This document shows, one piece after another, positions 21,044-32,604 of a DNA stretch of 64,000 nt (its first letter is position 1; every line of letters begins with the position of its first letter). The notes beneath the pieces were generated by a model. That model was given only the letters and a program-made list of their open reading frames with translations. It ran no database searches and had not been told where the DNA came from. The DNA comes from Termitomyces sp. T153 (taxonomy: Eukaryota; Basidiomycota; Agaricomycetes; Agaricales; Lyophyllaceae), in NCBI GenBank assembly GCA_018296165.2, contig JACKQL020000001.1, positions 1,364,001-1,428,000 of the forward strand, given 5' to 3'. The position numbers and the translations under genes were made by a program.

Positions 21044-22794
21044 ATGGCTTGTCAGTATACCGCTATCATCTTCGACCTCGGAGACGTGTTATTTAAATGG
21101 TCTCAGACAAGTATATCAACCCGGACTCTTCGTGAAGTCCTTTCCTCACCTACATGGTTCGACTACGAGAGAGGACGTCTGTCTGAGGCTGATTGTTACG
21201 CCAAAGTTGGGCAGGAGTTCATGATGGAACCTGACGAAATTGCACAGGCGTTTCAACAGGCTCGGGATTCCGTCCGGGCTGACGACGAACTTATTGCACT
21301 AATTCGGGAACTCAAGGCTCAGTCCAATGGCGAACTCCGAGTCTTCGCGATGTCGAATATCTCCCTGCCTGATTATGAGGTCCTCCGCACGAAGCCAGTA
21401 GATTGGTCGATATTTGACCGAGTTTTCACTTCTGGCGCTGCTGGTGAACGTAAGCCAAATCTTGGCTTCTTCAAACAAGTCTTGTCGGCAACAGGTGTTG
21501 ACCCTCAAAGAACAATCTTTGTGGACGATCGTTCAGAGAATGTTCTGTCTGCGCGTTCTCTTGGTCTGTACGGTATAATCTTTGATAATCCGAAGACCGT
21601 CGCGCGTGCTCTCCGCAACCTCGTTGGCGACCCAATTACGAGAGGCCGCGCATTTCTCAAGCAAAACGCCGGCCGTCTATTATCCGTGACAGACAAGAAC
21701 GACAAGCACGCCGCTGTGGAGCTTCGAGAAAACTTTGCCCAGCTTCTGATACTTGAAGCCACCAATAACCGGTATGTACTACAAGTCGTGGTTTTGAACT
21801 TGCTTGAACTTAACCTCATGTAGAACCCTTGTCGACCTAGTAGAGCACCCGAGAACGTGGAATTTTTTCCAAGGTATCCCGATCCTTCTCGTGGCAAAAG
21901 AATAGTTTTACTGACTTTGTTGTCAGGAAAAGGACAGCTTACAACGGAGCAATTTCCATTCGATCTCGACACCACATCTTTGGCCCTGACTGTGCTCCGC
22001 CGGGACAAAAAACTCGCATTCTCTATCATGGATGAAATGCTTGAGTATGTAGGTCCAGACGGGATAATCCTGGTATGCTTTTCAATCAACTTATCCTAAC
22101 TCGTACTTACAGAGATGATCAGACTTATTTCGATCACCGCAGACCCCGTTTCGATCCTATCGTTTGCGTGAACACCCTCAGCCTCTTCTACTCATATGGT
22201 CGCGGTAATGAGCTTCAGAAGACGCTGCAATGGGTCCATGAAGTCCTTCGTAATCGGGCATATCTTGAGGGCACCAGATACTATGAAACCCCGGAATGTT
22301 TCCTCTTCTTCACAAGTCGGTTATTGGCTAGCTCAGATGACCAGCAATTGCACGCTATGCTGAAGCCTCTCTTGAAGGAAAGAGTGCAAGAGAGGATCGG
22401 TGCCAAAGGAGATGCCCTAGCACTGGCGATGCGCATCATCGTCACGGACTTCGTTGGGATCAGGAACGAGGTCGATCTAAGAGCACTACTTCCTCTGCAA
22501 TGCGAAGACGGTGGTTGGGAGATCGGCTGGATGTACAAATATGGATCGTCGGGAATTCGGATCGGAAATCGTGGCCTCACGACTGCCCTTGCCATCAAGG
22601 CTGTTGAAGCCATGAGGAATCCATCAATCTTGATGAGTCACTCGCCATCTCCCAGCTCTAACATTGTTGCGACACCATCATCAAAAGTCAAATCGGCTGC
22701 CGCCACAGGACGCCACCAACGCACCAAGTCACTGAGAGATTCGCTGCAGTGGCTCTGGCATGTTGGTAAAAGCAGCAAGCCTATCGAGGCTTGA
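21044..22794 (+). CDS. bifunctional HAD phosphatase-class II terpene cyclase (drimane/drimenol synthase-like)
   Basis: Four exons join in frame: 21044-21771, 21824-21873, 21927-22072 and 22123-22794. Residues 1 to about 200 form a HAD-like phosphatase: motif I FDLGDVLF with the nucleophilic Asp at 21074-21076, motif II MSNIS, motif III GERKP and motif IV VDDRSENV, so a full catalytic set is present. Motif I has Gly at the +2 position, as in YihX-type phosphatases. The C-terminal part is a terpene cyclase beta-type domain with the protonating DxDTT motif (DLDTT, 21962-21976), and later YFDHRRPRFDP and DGGWEIGWMYKYGSSG. This architecture matches the fungal drimanyl-diphosphate and drimenol synthases of the AstC/AncC class. 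It would cyclise farnesyl diphosphate by protonation and then remove the phosphates. The exact product is inferred. No P450 or transporter adjoins. Confidence 0.87.
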
Positions 22795-22915
22795 AGCTTG
22801 AGCACCAATGGAGTATGAATATCGGACCTAATATCAAAATATTGCTTTGCCATCACACATTCGCTATCGATGCTATCCTTCCATATACTAGTACATCCTA
22901 ATCACTTTCGGATTT

Positions 22916-23060
22916 ATACCTTCTTTTGCGCTCTCACCCTTGTATACTGTTACAATTTAGATAGACTGAAACGATATTTCAATGATGATTCATACCTTCT
23001 TTCGCGCTCTCTCACTCTTGCGTACTATTACAATTTAGATAGACCGAAACGATATTTGAA
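22916..23060. repeat. imperfect tandem duplication, unit about 76 bp
   Basis: Two diverged copies lie head to tail, starting at 22916 and 22992. They share the run TACAATTTAGATAGAC and the following GAAACGATATTT. The second copy has small insertions and substitutions, so the duplication is not recent. It occupies the gap between the convergent terpene cyclase fusion and ILV1 genes, perhaps in a 3' UTR. No coding function is apparent. Confidence 0.85.
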
Positions 23061-23087
23061 AGACGAGTTTCTTCAGTTCTATGTTAT

Positions 23088-25041
23088 TCAACCTCGCAAA
23101 AAGCGTTTGTATACGACATTTTCAGTCTCTTCGATGTATGCAAAGTTGAGTTTCTCTAAAAACTCGTCGAAGGCAGGATAGTCAGAAGGCGGAACTTGAA
23201 TACCGGCCAAAACCCTGCCGAGATCTTAAATATAATGGGTTAGTCACAGGGAAGGGTATACCTGACGTATGTCACGAACCGGCACCATGATTGCGATAGT
23301 GGAAAAGGGATATATTCCACCCTTGATGGAGACCAAGCAAGAAGGATCGAAGAGCGTTAGGTCGTTCGGGAAATTCTAGAATTCCAAATCAGCGTTTAGC
23401 GAGTGCGAACGAAAGAGGACACACCAAACCGGAAGATACGTTCATCGGATACAACCTGACAGCCGCCGACCATATACCTCGCATGACTTTTTGCTAGCTC
23501 ATCGTCACTGATATCGTATCCCTTCATATCATTCATCTCAAGTGCTGCTAGAATTTCTTTTACTTCCTCCTTTCGCGATTTTGGGTCTACCCTGAACGAA
23601 AGCATGACGTGCGCTCGGTCCCCTGTAACATTGTATCGATATATGAATTCTGTGACTGCCCGTGGGTGTATGATGGTGTGAAGAGCAATGAAGCTAATCA
23701 ATCACATCACGGTGTCAACATTTATTTATCGCCCACAAAGGAAGAACGAACCTTCCCGGTCTTTCTGGAATATCGACACTCAAGAGAGCCTCCCGACCCT
23801 CTCCGAGTTCCGCACGTTCCGCAACAAACCGTAGACGATCAAAATTCATGTTAGCACCGCTGACTACGGCCACGAACTTTTTCTGAGCTCCAATGAGATT
23901 GTTGTCGATGATATAGCGTTTCAGGCCAGCAAGGGACAAAGCACCCGCTGGCTCAGTGATTGAACGAGTTTCTAACGATGAAATATTTGAGCATTGCAGC
24001 AACGAGAGAGGAGACAGACATTGACACCTTCAAACACATCCTTTATTGCAGCACAAATCTCGTCATTATCTACTAAGACAATATCTTCCAGAAGCTGCTT
24101 GCAGATCCTGAATGGCTCTTTACCAACGATTTTCACGGCTGTACCATCGCTGAAGGGACCGACTTCCTCGAGAGTGGCGCGATCGCCCTGATCAAGACTT
24201 CGCTTCATTGCGTCGCCATCGATGGTCTCAACACCAATAACTTTGGTAGTTGGATTGCCGATCCTCTTGACGTATTCGCAGATGCCAGCAACAAGCCCAC
24301 CCCCGCCGACAGCGGCAAAGATCCCATCCAATTTATCGGAATCCGGCAATTGTTTCAAGATCTCCATACCCACAGTTCCTTGCCCTGCAATGACGAGGGG
24401 ATCATCGTACGGGGGGACGAAAGCTAGACCATGGACAGCCGCTAGGCGAGCACATTCCACCTTTGCTTCGTCAAAATCTGAGCCATTTAGAATGACCTTG
24501 GCTCCGAGCCTGGTCACGTTGCGAACCTTGATGGATGGAGTGCCCTGCGGCATGACAATCGTGCAAGGGATTCCCAGACGAGCGCCGGAAAGTGCGACAC
24601 CTTGAGCATGGTTGCCTGAGCAAATTTAGGGAACAAGAGATCACGATCGGTTGGAGGATACGGAGAGAACGGTAAGGGTAAGATCAGCTGCCAAACCAGA
24701 AAGACAAAGTACGCACACTAACCAGCGCTACAGGTGATGATACCTTTCCACCTCTCCTCCTCTGTTAGATTGGCCATGTAATTGTAGGCACCTCTGATCT
24801 TGAAGCTGAAGACTTCCTGCAGATCCTCTCGTTTTAGCCAGATCTGGTTCCCGAGCTTAGCACTCAGGTTGGTAGCAAGAACAAGGGGAGTTTCCTTGAG
24901 GATGTCATAGACTTTGGAGGTGAGAATGAGCTTGAGGTAGTCGGGAGTGTTCGAGTCGGTGAGATGATGCTTCGCGAGGCGTGGATAAGACAGGGGCTCA
25001 GGAGCATGGGAAGAGTACTCGATGGTGGCGGTAGGAGCCAT
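23088..25041 (-). CDS. ILV1: threonine deaminase (threonine dehydratase), isoleucine pathway
   Basis: A PLP-dependent enzyme converting threonine to 2-oxobutanoate, the first step of isoleucine synthesis, normally in mitochondria. The PLP lysine is in [10 protein letters not shown] (Lys codon 24799-24801). The cofactor phosphate loop appears as VGGGGLVAG (around 24290), and the substrate region follows. Two C-terminal ACT-like regulatory domains are visible (about 23400-24000, then the [21 protein letters not shown] exon), which bind isoleucine for feedback inhibition. The stop is at 23088. Met 25041 ([11 protein letters not shown]) was chosen because the reading frame upstream lacks family similarity; no obvious mitochondrial presequence is present. 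At least seven exons. It shares a 136-base divergent promoter with the CTI6-like gene. Confidence 0.95.
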
Positions 25042-25113
25042 GTTGCACCACTGTGAGTCATGGACATGGACGTCAGTAGCAAAAAAAATGATGGTCACAG
25101 AGTGTGACAAAAG

Positions 25114-25119
25114 CACGTG
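25114..25119. promoter_or_regulatory. CACGTG box in the ILV1/CTI6 divergent promoter
   Basis: A CACGTG hexamer sits in the 136-base gap between the two start codons. Cbf1- or bHLH-type factors bind this sequence in fungi. Seen directly; role inferred. Confidence 0.4.
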
Positions 25120-25177
25120 AGCACGGATGCGGTGATTATGTCGGTCGCTGAGAAGTTGAAGTTGGAATCTGTCGCCC

Positions 25178-27320
25178 ATGGCTCAAGCTGCGACGATGGG
25201 CCCGCCGCTTTCTCCGCGCGAAACACGTCGTTCTGGCCGTCGCTCACATCCCTCCGCCTCCGCCAGCGTCTCCAAGTCCCCCGACTCAGACCCCCCTCCC
25301 CGACAAAAGGAACTTCCTACCAGACCCCCTCTTACATCCTCCACTAGCAACGGCCGTCAGAAGCGTCTCAAGCAGGAAGACCTCGAGGACACCGTCGATG
25401 ACCGTAAAAATGGCTCTGCACCCTCCACAAGCTCCTCCAGCTCTACTAACCCCGGTCGGGCAAAACGAAAACCCAAGGACAAGGACAAGGACAAGCAGGT
25501 TGCTCTTGAAACCACGATTTCAGCAGATGCTGTCGATTCTGCTCAGAATCTACCTCCGGACGCCCCAGAGGACGAGGAACAGGGTATTACGCGTTGTGTC
25601 TGTGGCAGCACTGGTGAGCCTTGCCATTCGCACTTCCCATAATATCCCGTCCTCATTGGATATTCTGCAAGGAGAGGATGACCCGGATGCGGGTGAATTT
25701 ATGGTGCAGTGCGAGACCTGTAAGGTTTGGCAACACGGGCTATGCATGGGATTCGAATCTGAAGATCAGCTCTACGACGACGACTATTACTGTGAAGAAT
25801 GTAAACCAGAGCTTCACTTGGATCTCTTCAAGTCAGTATCCATGTTTTCATCACATATTTAGCTGACCGGAGGATATCCAGGAAACGTTCCAAACGACCC
25901 CCTCGACAGTCATCCACCAACTCACATCACAACTCCGCCACCTCGCGTGTATCACGCTCCCGTTCTCCAGCCACTCTTTTGAAACAGCCAGCCAAACGCA
26001 GAAATACAATGAACAGCCGGGACGCTGCCTTTGACGAGAGCCTCAAGGAGATCATCGAGGCGACCGCCGCTGAAGCTGCCGCCGCCCACGATAATGCCAG
26101 TGTAACGTCTGCCGGAACTCGTGACCTACAACAGACGATAGATGACGATGCAGACCAAGGGCCAAACAGCCGAAGGAAAAGAAAACGGGTCGAAGAGGAT
26201 ACGTGCGCTTCTCTTTCTTCTTTTTGTTATTCCACATATGACGTTCTCTTCATTCAGCCTTCCCAAGAAACGCACGAGATCTGCTTCTACTGCGTCTGAT
26301 CATCCAGGATCAGTTGTCAGAGACAGCACTCCTGGTCAAGTCAAAGCCCTCACTCAACCCAGCTCCGCGCCTTCGAAGCCTGCGCGTTCAAACAAGCGCG
26401 GTGGGAAAAAGGCTCCACCTGCTGCGCTCAATCTCGATGCACTTTCGGCTGTTGATGGCGATGAACGTATGTCCTCTTAATACTCTTTGTCTGTTCGATG
26501 CATGTGATGAGCAATAACAGTACAGCCACCTTCGGGCATGGCGAAACGACAAGGAAACAACAGCCGAGCCAAGTCTTCTCAGGGTCAGAAACGACCGCCG
26601 GCATCCCATTCTAACAATGCTGTCGGCGGAGATGCTAACGGTCGTCGTGCCCTGCTTAATGGGCCAAGTCAAATACCAGGATCGAGCGTAAATGAATCGG
26701 CTCGCGCTTACCGCAATTCACATGCATATGCCGTCTCTCAGCAACAGCTCTATACCTCTTGGAATCTGCCAGACTATCTCGCCCATCTAGAGCCAATGTT
26801 GCCTACAGAAGCACCACAGCCGTTGGAGGTTCGAGGTAGTGCTAGTGCATCTGGAGTTGGAGGGGAGAGCGCTGACCACACCGTCGAGAGAGGTGTTAAG
26901 ATTAAATGGCCAGCCAAAAGGATGAGTGTAGGAGACATGAACAAACGTGTGAGATCCCTAGTCGAATGGGTGGGAAGGGAACAGGCGTCGGCTCAAGATC
27001 GAAGTAGGCGGAGGGAGGCTTTGGCTAAGGCATACCAAGAAGAGTTGAAGAATGCCAAGGGGACGACTGAGCCTGGAGTCGAAACTGAGGTTGGAAGTAT
27101 GGCGGTCGATGAAAACGAGGGCACAGCACTGGCGCAGCCAGAGTCAGCTAATCTCCCCGAGGCCCCCTTACCTGCACCCACATTGCAGTATGACGATACC
27201 CAATCATCTGCGACGATGAAGATGATGGAAGAACTCATGGAAGAGCTTATCAGGTTCCAGGAGCGGTTTGGGCCTGGCGCTAGGAATCGGGAGCGAGACC
27301 GCAGGTTGAACTCGACATGA
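25178..27320 (+). CDS. CTI6: PHD-finger protein, CTI6-like (Rpd3L histone deacetylase complex)
   Basis: A Ser/Pro/Lys-rich N-terminus precedes a PHD finger: [11 protein letters not shown], then after an intron [19 protein letters not shown] and [11 protein letters not shown] (about 25580-25815). All Cys/His zinc positions of the C4HC3 pattern are present. The spacing and the KPELH end match CTI6, which anchors the Rpd3L complex to methylated histone H3. Downstream exons are low-complexity and basic. A conserved C-terminal block follows, with [19 protein letters not shown] and a helix ([17 protein letters not shown]) near the end. About five exons. CTI6 identity is by PHD similarity and layout; another PHD-only regulator cannot be fully excluded. 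Confidence 0.8.
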
Positions 27321-27590
27321 CACAATCTATGTTCCTGAATTGGCTCCTTTATTTTTGCTTCACCCTGATCATGGAGGTCCTAGTCTCTTCCCAATCGTAG
27401 GGATGTAATCTTGTATTTGTTCAAATCACTGTATACAGTTATTCGTCTCTATTGTATTATGTAATATAAAATGGTTATTAAAAATTAAAATATTTGAAAT
27501 CCTGACTGGAAATCTTGTTGCTTACGAAAGACGCATTACGACTAGTTATGCAGTTGCAATTGATTCCGGTACTGCGTACACCGTCCGTCG

Positions 27591-30500
27591 ATGTCCTCAT
27601 CGACTAACAACGATCACTTTTATGATACCACCGCAGATATAGCTAGTACATCAAGACAACCATCCCCCGTGCTCTCTGACCATGCTTCTGGCAGCAACAC
27701 CGAGGTGCATTCCGGGGACTATTCAACTCGAATGGATGAACTCTTCAATGACGAGTACAAAGCATATGGGGACGCAGGTGCAGACGACGACGATGACGAC
27801 GAAGGCTTCGTTTACACTGGAGTCGATGCCCCCGATATTCCCGCAGGTTACACGGACCAACTACGAGAGGTTCTGGGCTCAGAGCTCACAGATGACGAGA
27901 TGGACGCACCTGATTTGAAACTATCTTCGATCCATGAAGAGGACCACGAACCGGGTAACAAAAGTCTCGCTGTAAGTTTATGTAGCTGTCAACGTCCTTG
28001 TTCTGTCTTCACCATGAATTGACTTCGCAGCACGACGACGAAGAAACTTCTACTAAAGATACTTCGTCTCCGTCTTTGGCATCCATTACGCCCGTACATA
28101 TGACTCCTTCAGGCTCTAGTACCTTCAAGGTTTCGCGACCATTTCCACCCCCCGGTGTTTCACGTCTTCGATCATACACTCCACAAACTCTTCGTTCTAT
28201 CTCTAATGGAAGTGCTGGTAGCAGGCTAACATCCAATTCTCACCCTCCAGAAGGAATATCTCCATCTCCTTCCCACTTTTCATCCGTGTCACGTTCATCA
28301 TCTCGGTCTGATATTTACCTTGCTGGTGGGCAGATGAACGAGCATACAACACATTCAGAACGAGACGTTTTCAGATGGACCAACCTCTCCAACATTTCAA
28401 AACAAATATACAACCCTTTGACACAAAAACTTTCGTCTGTACTTGGCGCACCTTTGTTGGGCGTCCCGACTGTGATGACAGCCAATGGGCTGATTTGCAT
28501 TGGGACCGACCAAGGAAAGGTATGTGTTTTTGACTTCAGACAGAAGTTAAAGTGTGTCTGCGGGAATGATACCCCTGGTATGTTTATAATCTTCTGGTCA
28601 AAAGGGTTTGACCTGGAAATTGTGCTCAAGGAAAGCCTGTCGGGGCTGCAACTGCTGTTGCATTGTCGCACGATCGGACTTATGTCGCCTCCGGTCATGC
28701 TTCTGGCCACATTCAGTTATTTGATTTGAAAAATCCTAAGGTTCCCGCTCGTTTTGTGCCCCCTACAACTCTTGAAGCAGTTGCCTCAGGTCGTAAGGAA
28801 GGTCACATCGAGGGATCGAGGATCATCAGCGTAGATTTCATAGCCGGGCGGCACACGGCCATTGTCTCGTCGGATGATCATGGTTTAGCGTTCTCTCATA
28901 GTCTGGGAAAGATGCTCTTCATTGAAGCACCGGACATTCTTCGAATTCTTGGACAGTATCAGTCCAATACTAGTCCGCAGACCCTAGGAACTGCAGGTGT
29001 TTCGTCCTCTGGTCCTATCCCTGACACGTCACTTCCACGGCGTTGCAGGTCGCGATACACGATATTGGCCACGGCGCCTTTGCCACTGGGATCACCTCAT
29101 GCAACCGATCCATACAATGTCGTTGCTATGCTAACACCCTCAAAACTTGTTGTTGTTGGGCTGAAGCCTACTCCACGAACTTGGTTCAAATGCCCTCGCG
29201 ATTTTGAGGAAGGGCTTAACTCAAATCCTGCGTCGAAGGCGAGAGGCACACTGGCTTGGTACCCAAGTGCTCAACCGCTAGATGCGGTACCTAATTCGAA
29301 TAGTCATCACAATTCGACCACAGCCCCTGTGCTCGTCTTCACTTGGGGTTGTGCTCTTCGACTTATTCGAGTGGACGAATCTCGGTCTAAAGAAACAACA
29401 CTCAACTCTCGGACAGGGAAACAAATTGAGAGGGAAGTTGGAAGAATTATTTTTCGAGATATTGGCCGTTCTTCTACAGAGAACGACATTCTTGCTGTTC
29501 AGTGGCTAAACGTTCACGTGAGCCGTTTTTACTCTTCCTCATCGAAAGAATCAGTGCGTGCTGACTCATGAACAGCAAATCGCTGTTTTGACAGATCATA
29601 CTCTGCAGGTTTTTGATATTCAGGCCCTGAATTTCATCGAATCTGTTAGCTTCAATGGCCTTTCGCTTGTCTCACCGTCTCTTGCATCCACCATCAATGG
29701 CGCTGTGTCATATGTCGATTCTGTAGGCAATGTTGCACATAGCATTCGGGTCCACAAGGGAAAGATTTTTTTGCTTGTGAGTTGAGGCTATAAACTGAAG
29801 GAACTAGATTGAGAAAATTTCATGTTACAGTGCAGGAATGAGCTCCGAGTGGGAACACTTCTCACTTGGGCAGACCGCATCCTATCGTTCGTGGAAGACG
29901 GAGATTTCCTCAGCGCTATCAACCTCACCAGATCTTATTATGTCGGTGAGGCTCCCGGAAATACGAACGGCCTTCCAGATGACCCCGTTCTTCGTAAAGC
30001 AATTATTGGGGGCAAGATGAAGGACTTGATGCTGGCATCCGCCCGTTATACTTTCTCCGAAGATCGCATGACAGATGGAACCCACGTTACCCCAGACGGT
30101 CGTGGAGTTGACCGGACTTCTCTATTTGAAGATCTAGTGACGGTTTCTTGTCGTGCATCTATCGCCCTTGACGATTATGAATTTCTGTTCGAGGACCTTT
30201 TCCAGCGATTTGATGACGCAGGAATTTCAAAGATATTCCTACGCCAGTTGGAACCATTTGTTCTCAATAGCGATATGCGTCATATACCACCACGAGTCAC
30301 TCAACGATTGGTCACTCTGCATGAGGAGGACAACCGCCCGGATCGTATTGAAAGGATAATATGGCACATAGAACCTGCATGCCTGGACATCAATCAAACC
30401 ATTCACCTCTGTCAAAGGTATCACCTGTATGATGCCCTCATATATATCTATACTCGAGCACTTCATGACTTCGTTGCGCCCGTTGTTGAATTGCTTGGTC

Positions 30501-32509
30501 TCATTAAAAAGGTCCAACAATCTCGACGATCCGGATTCGAACCTGGAAATGCACATGACCCATATCCAGACACCGAAGTTGCGACGGATCCCATCATCAT
30601 AAACGCATACAAGGTCTATCCTTATCTTTCTACTGTCTTGTCCGGCCTTTCCTATCCTAGCGAAGAACCTTTACAGGATGATGATGCCCTACGCGCCAGG
30701 AAGGATGTTTATGCTTTTGTGTTCTTTGGACGCTCTTGCGCTTGGCCCTCTGGAGAAGGATCTAGACTCGTACTTACTGCAGATGAAGAAGGCGGTGCCG
30801 AACCAACCTATCCTTACGTTCGGCAGCTTCTTCGCTTTGATGCGGAATCGTTTCTTCACTCTCTTGACATTGCCTTTGAGGACACTTTCTTAAATGATGA
30901 GGCTCAAGGCACCAGTCGGCTTGTCATAGTTAGGATATTGCTAGAAATAATGGCAGCCGGAGATCTCTCTCCAGCAGATTCCACTCTTGTGAACATTTTC
31001 ATCGCTCGCAACGTTCCAAAATACCCTCAATTTTTTATTCTCATGCCTCCCAGCGTGCTTCATGATATTCTTATACGCCTTGCTAAAGACCCAGATCTTG
31101 ACTCACGCGAAGATCGACAACTGGCTGCAGAATATCTACTCTCTACCTATAATCCTCATGATAGTGAAAATATCATTCATCCTTTTGAAGCAGCGGGATT
31201 TTATCGAATACTTCGGTCATGGCATAGGCAGGAACGTCGCTGGGGACCATTACTTTCTGCTTACCTGGATGACCATGACCTTCGTCCTTCGGAAGTTCTG
31301 TACAGCGTCGATGAAATTTTGACTATGAATAGTCGTGCCAACAAGGGTTCATTATCCCCCGACATACATGCCACATTGTCAGCCTTTCTTCCACAACTGA
31401 TGGCTCCTAGTCTTGCGGATATGGCGTCGCTGCTTGACAAGCATGCGCCTGACCTTCATGAAACAGTGTTGCAAAGTCTTTCGGACGATCATGACCAACT
31501 CACTTATCTACGTCGCCTTCTGAGCCCACCAGAGCAAGAGCAAGAGGATGAGATACTACAAACATCGAACTGGGCACCGTCACAGAAGATATCCGCACGT
31601 CTTCGTCAGCTTTATATAGCTCTGCAATGCCAACAGCATCCGGACTACGTAATTGAAGCTTTGAAGTACCTTCCAATCGAGTTCGTAGATTGGGATTCAA
31701 CCCTCCTCATCTGCGAAACGGAAGAGGTATATGACGCAGTAGTGTGGGCAATCAACCGGCGGGGTCATCCACATGAAGCTTTACAAAAAGCTGAAGTCTT
31801 CCAAAAGCGCCTGACTCAGCGAATGATCAATGCCGTCCTGGACTCATCAGGAGACCAAATAGGCGATATTCGCCGTGATCTTCAGTCTTTAGTGTCTATT
31901 GCCTCGAGCGGTGTAGCAATATGCCTAGAACATTCCAGGGATAGTGCTAAAATTGAGGTTCCCTTAGAGGATATCTGGTTTCAGCTGCTCAGCAGTCAAA
32001 TTCACAGTGTTCAAGCGCTATCGTCTCTGCGGACCGAGACTGAGCTGCAGGGAATTTTCAATGACCAGGACGATGCGATGGTCACGCTTAGAACCCTTGT
32101 CCAGAAGACATTTGCATCTCTAGTTTCTGTTGCGACGACACAAGCCGTCTCCTTCCCTCGCCTATTTAAACGACTCGTTGAATCTGCCCCTCCATCTATG
32201 CATGCTCAGTACACTGAGTTCCGTGCCATCCTTGGGGGCATGTTAGAATCTTACCGATCAGAGGGGGACATGCTTATCATTGCGAAACATCTTGTTGATC
32301 GTGACTTGTTTGAAACACTAGCGGAAGTTGTACGAGAACGTGATCGTGGTTGGGCCGCCTCTCAAAACTTTTGCACCCGTTGTCAAAAGCTCTTGTTCAC
32401 CCATGCCACTGCGACTATTTCTCGCTCTGTTGATGTTAACACAACCTTTGCCTCGAAGATTGTGGTTTCTCGGGCAGGATTGGTATATCACGACAATTGT
32501 TCACCTTAA
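27591..32509 (+). CDS. VPS8: vacuolar protein sorting protein 8 (CORVET subunit)
   Basis: VPS8 is a specific subunit of the CORVET tether, acting with Rab5/Vps21 on early endosomes. The acidic, Ser-rich N-terminus leads into a WD40-like beta-propeller with ANGLICIGTDQGKVCVFD, SHDRTYVASGHASGHIQLFD and SSDDHGLAFSHSLGKM (28300-29500). Then comes a long alpha-solenoid coded by one exon of about 2.7 kb (29830-32509), with the NDMRHIPP-like and CQRYHLYDALIYIYTRALHDF segments known from VPS8. The end carries a partial zinc-binding pattern, CTRCQKLL and VYHDNC. The fuller C-terminal RING seen in yeast looks reduced, as the stop comes three codons after that Cys pair. Four or five introns lie in the N-terminal third. 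Confidence 0.9.
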
Positions 32510-32604
32510 TTACGACAATCGTCACAGTGCCTATTTCTAATGATAGAAACGATTTACGAGGACTCAGGAGCTGAAAAGTGGTTAGATTGACATAATGCGG
32601 TCAA

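Noticed and set aside
21505..22089. 194-codon minus-strand frame inside the terpene cyclase gene
   Set aside because: Antisense shadow of a well-supported coding region with catalytic motifs on the plus strand.
19042..23087. A secondary-metabolite gene cluster around the terpene cyclase
   Set aside because: Neighbours on both sides are housekeeping genes (complex I subunit, threonine deaminase); no P450, transporter, oxidase or pathway regulator was found.
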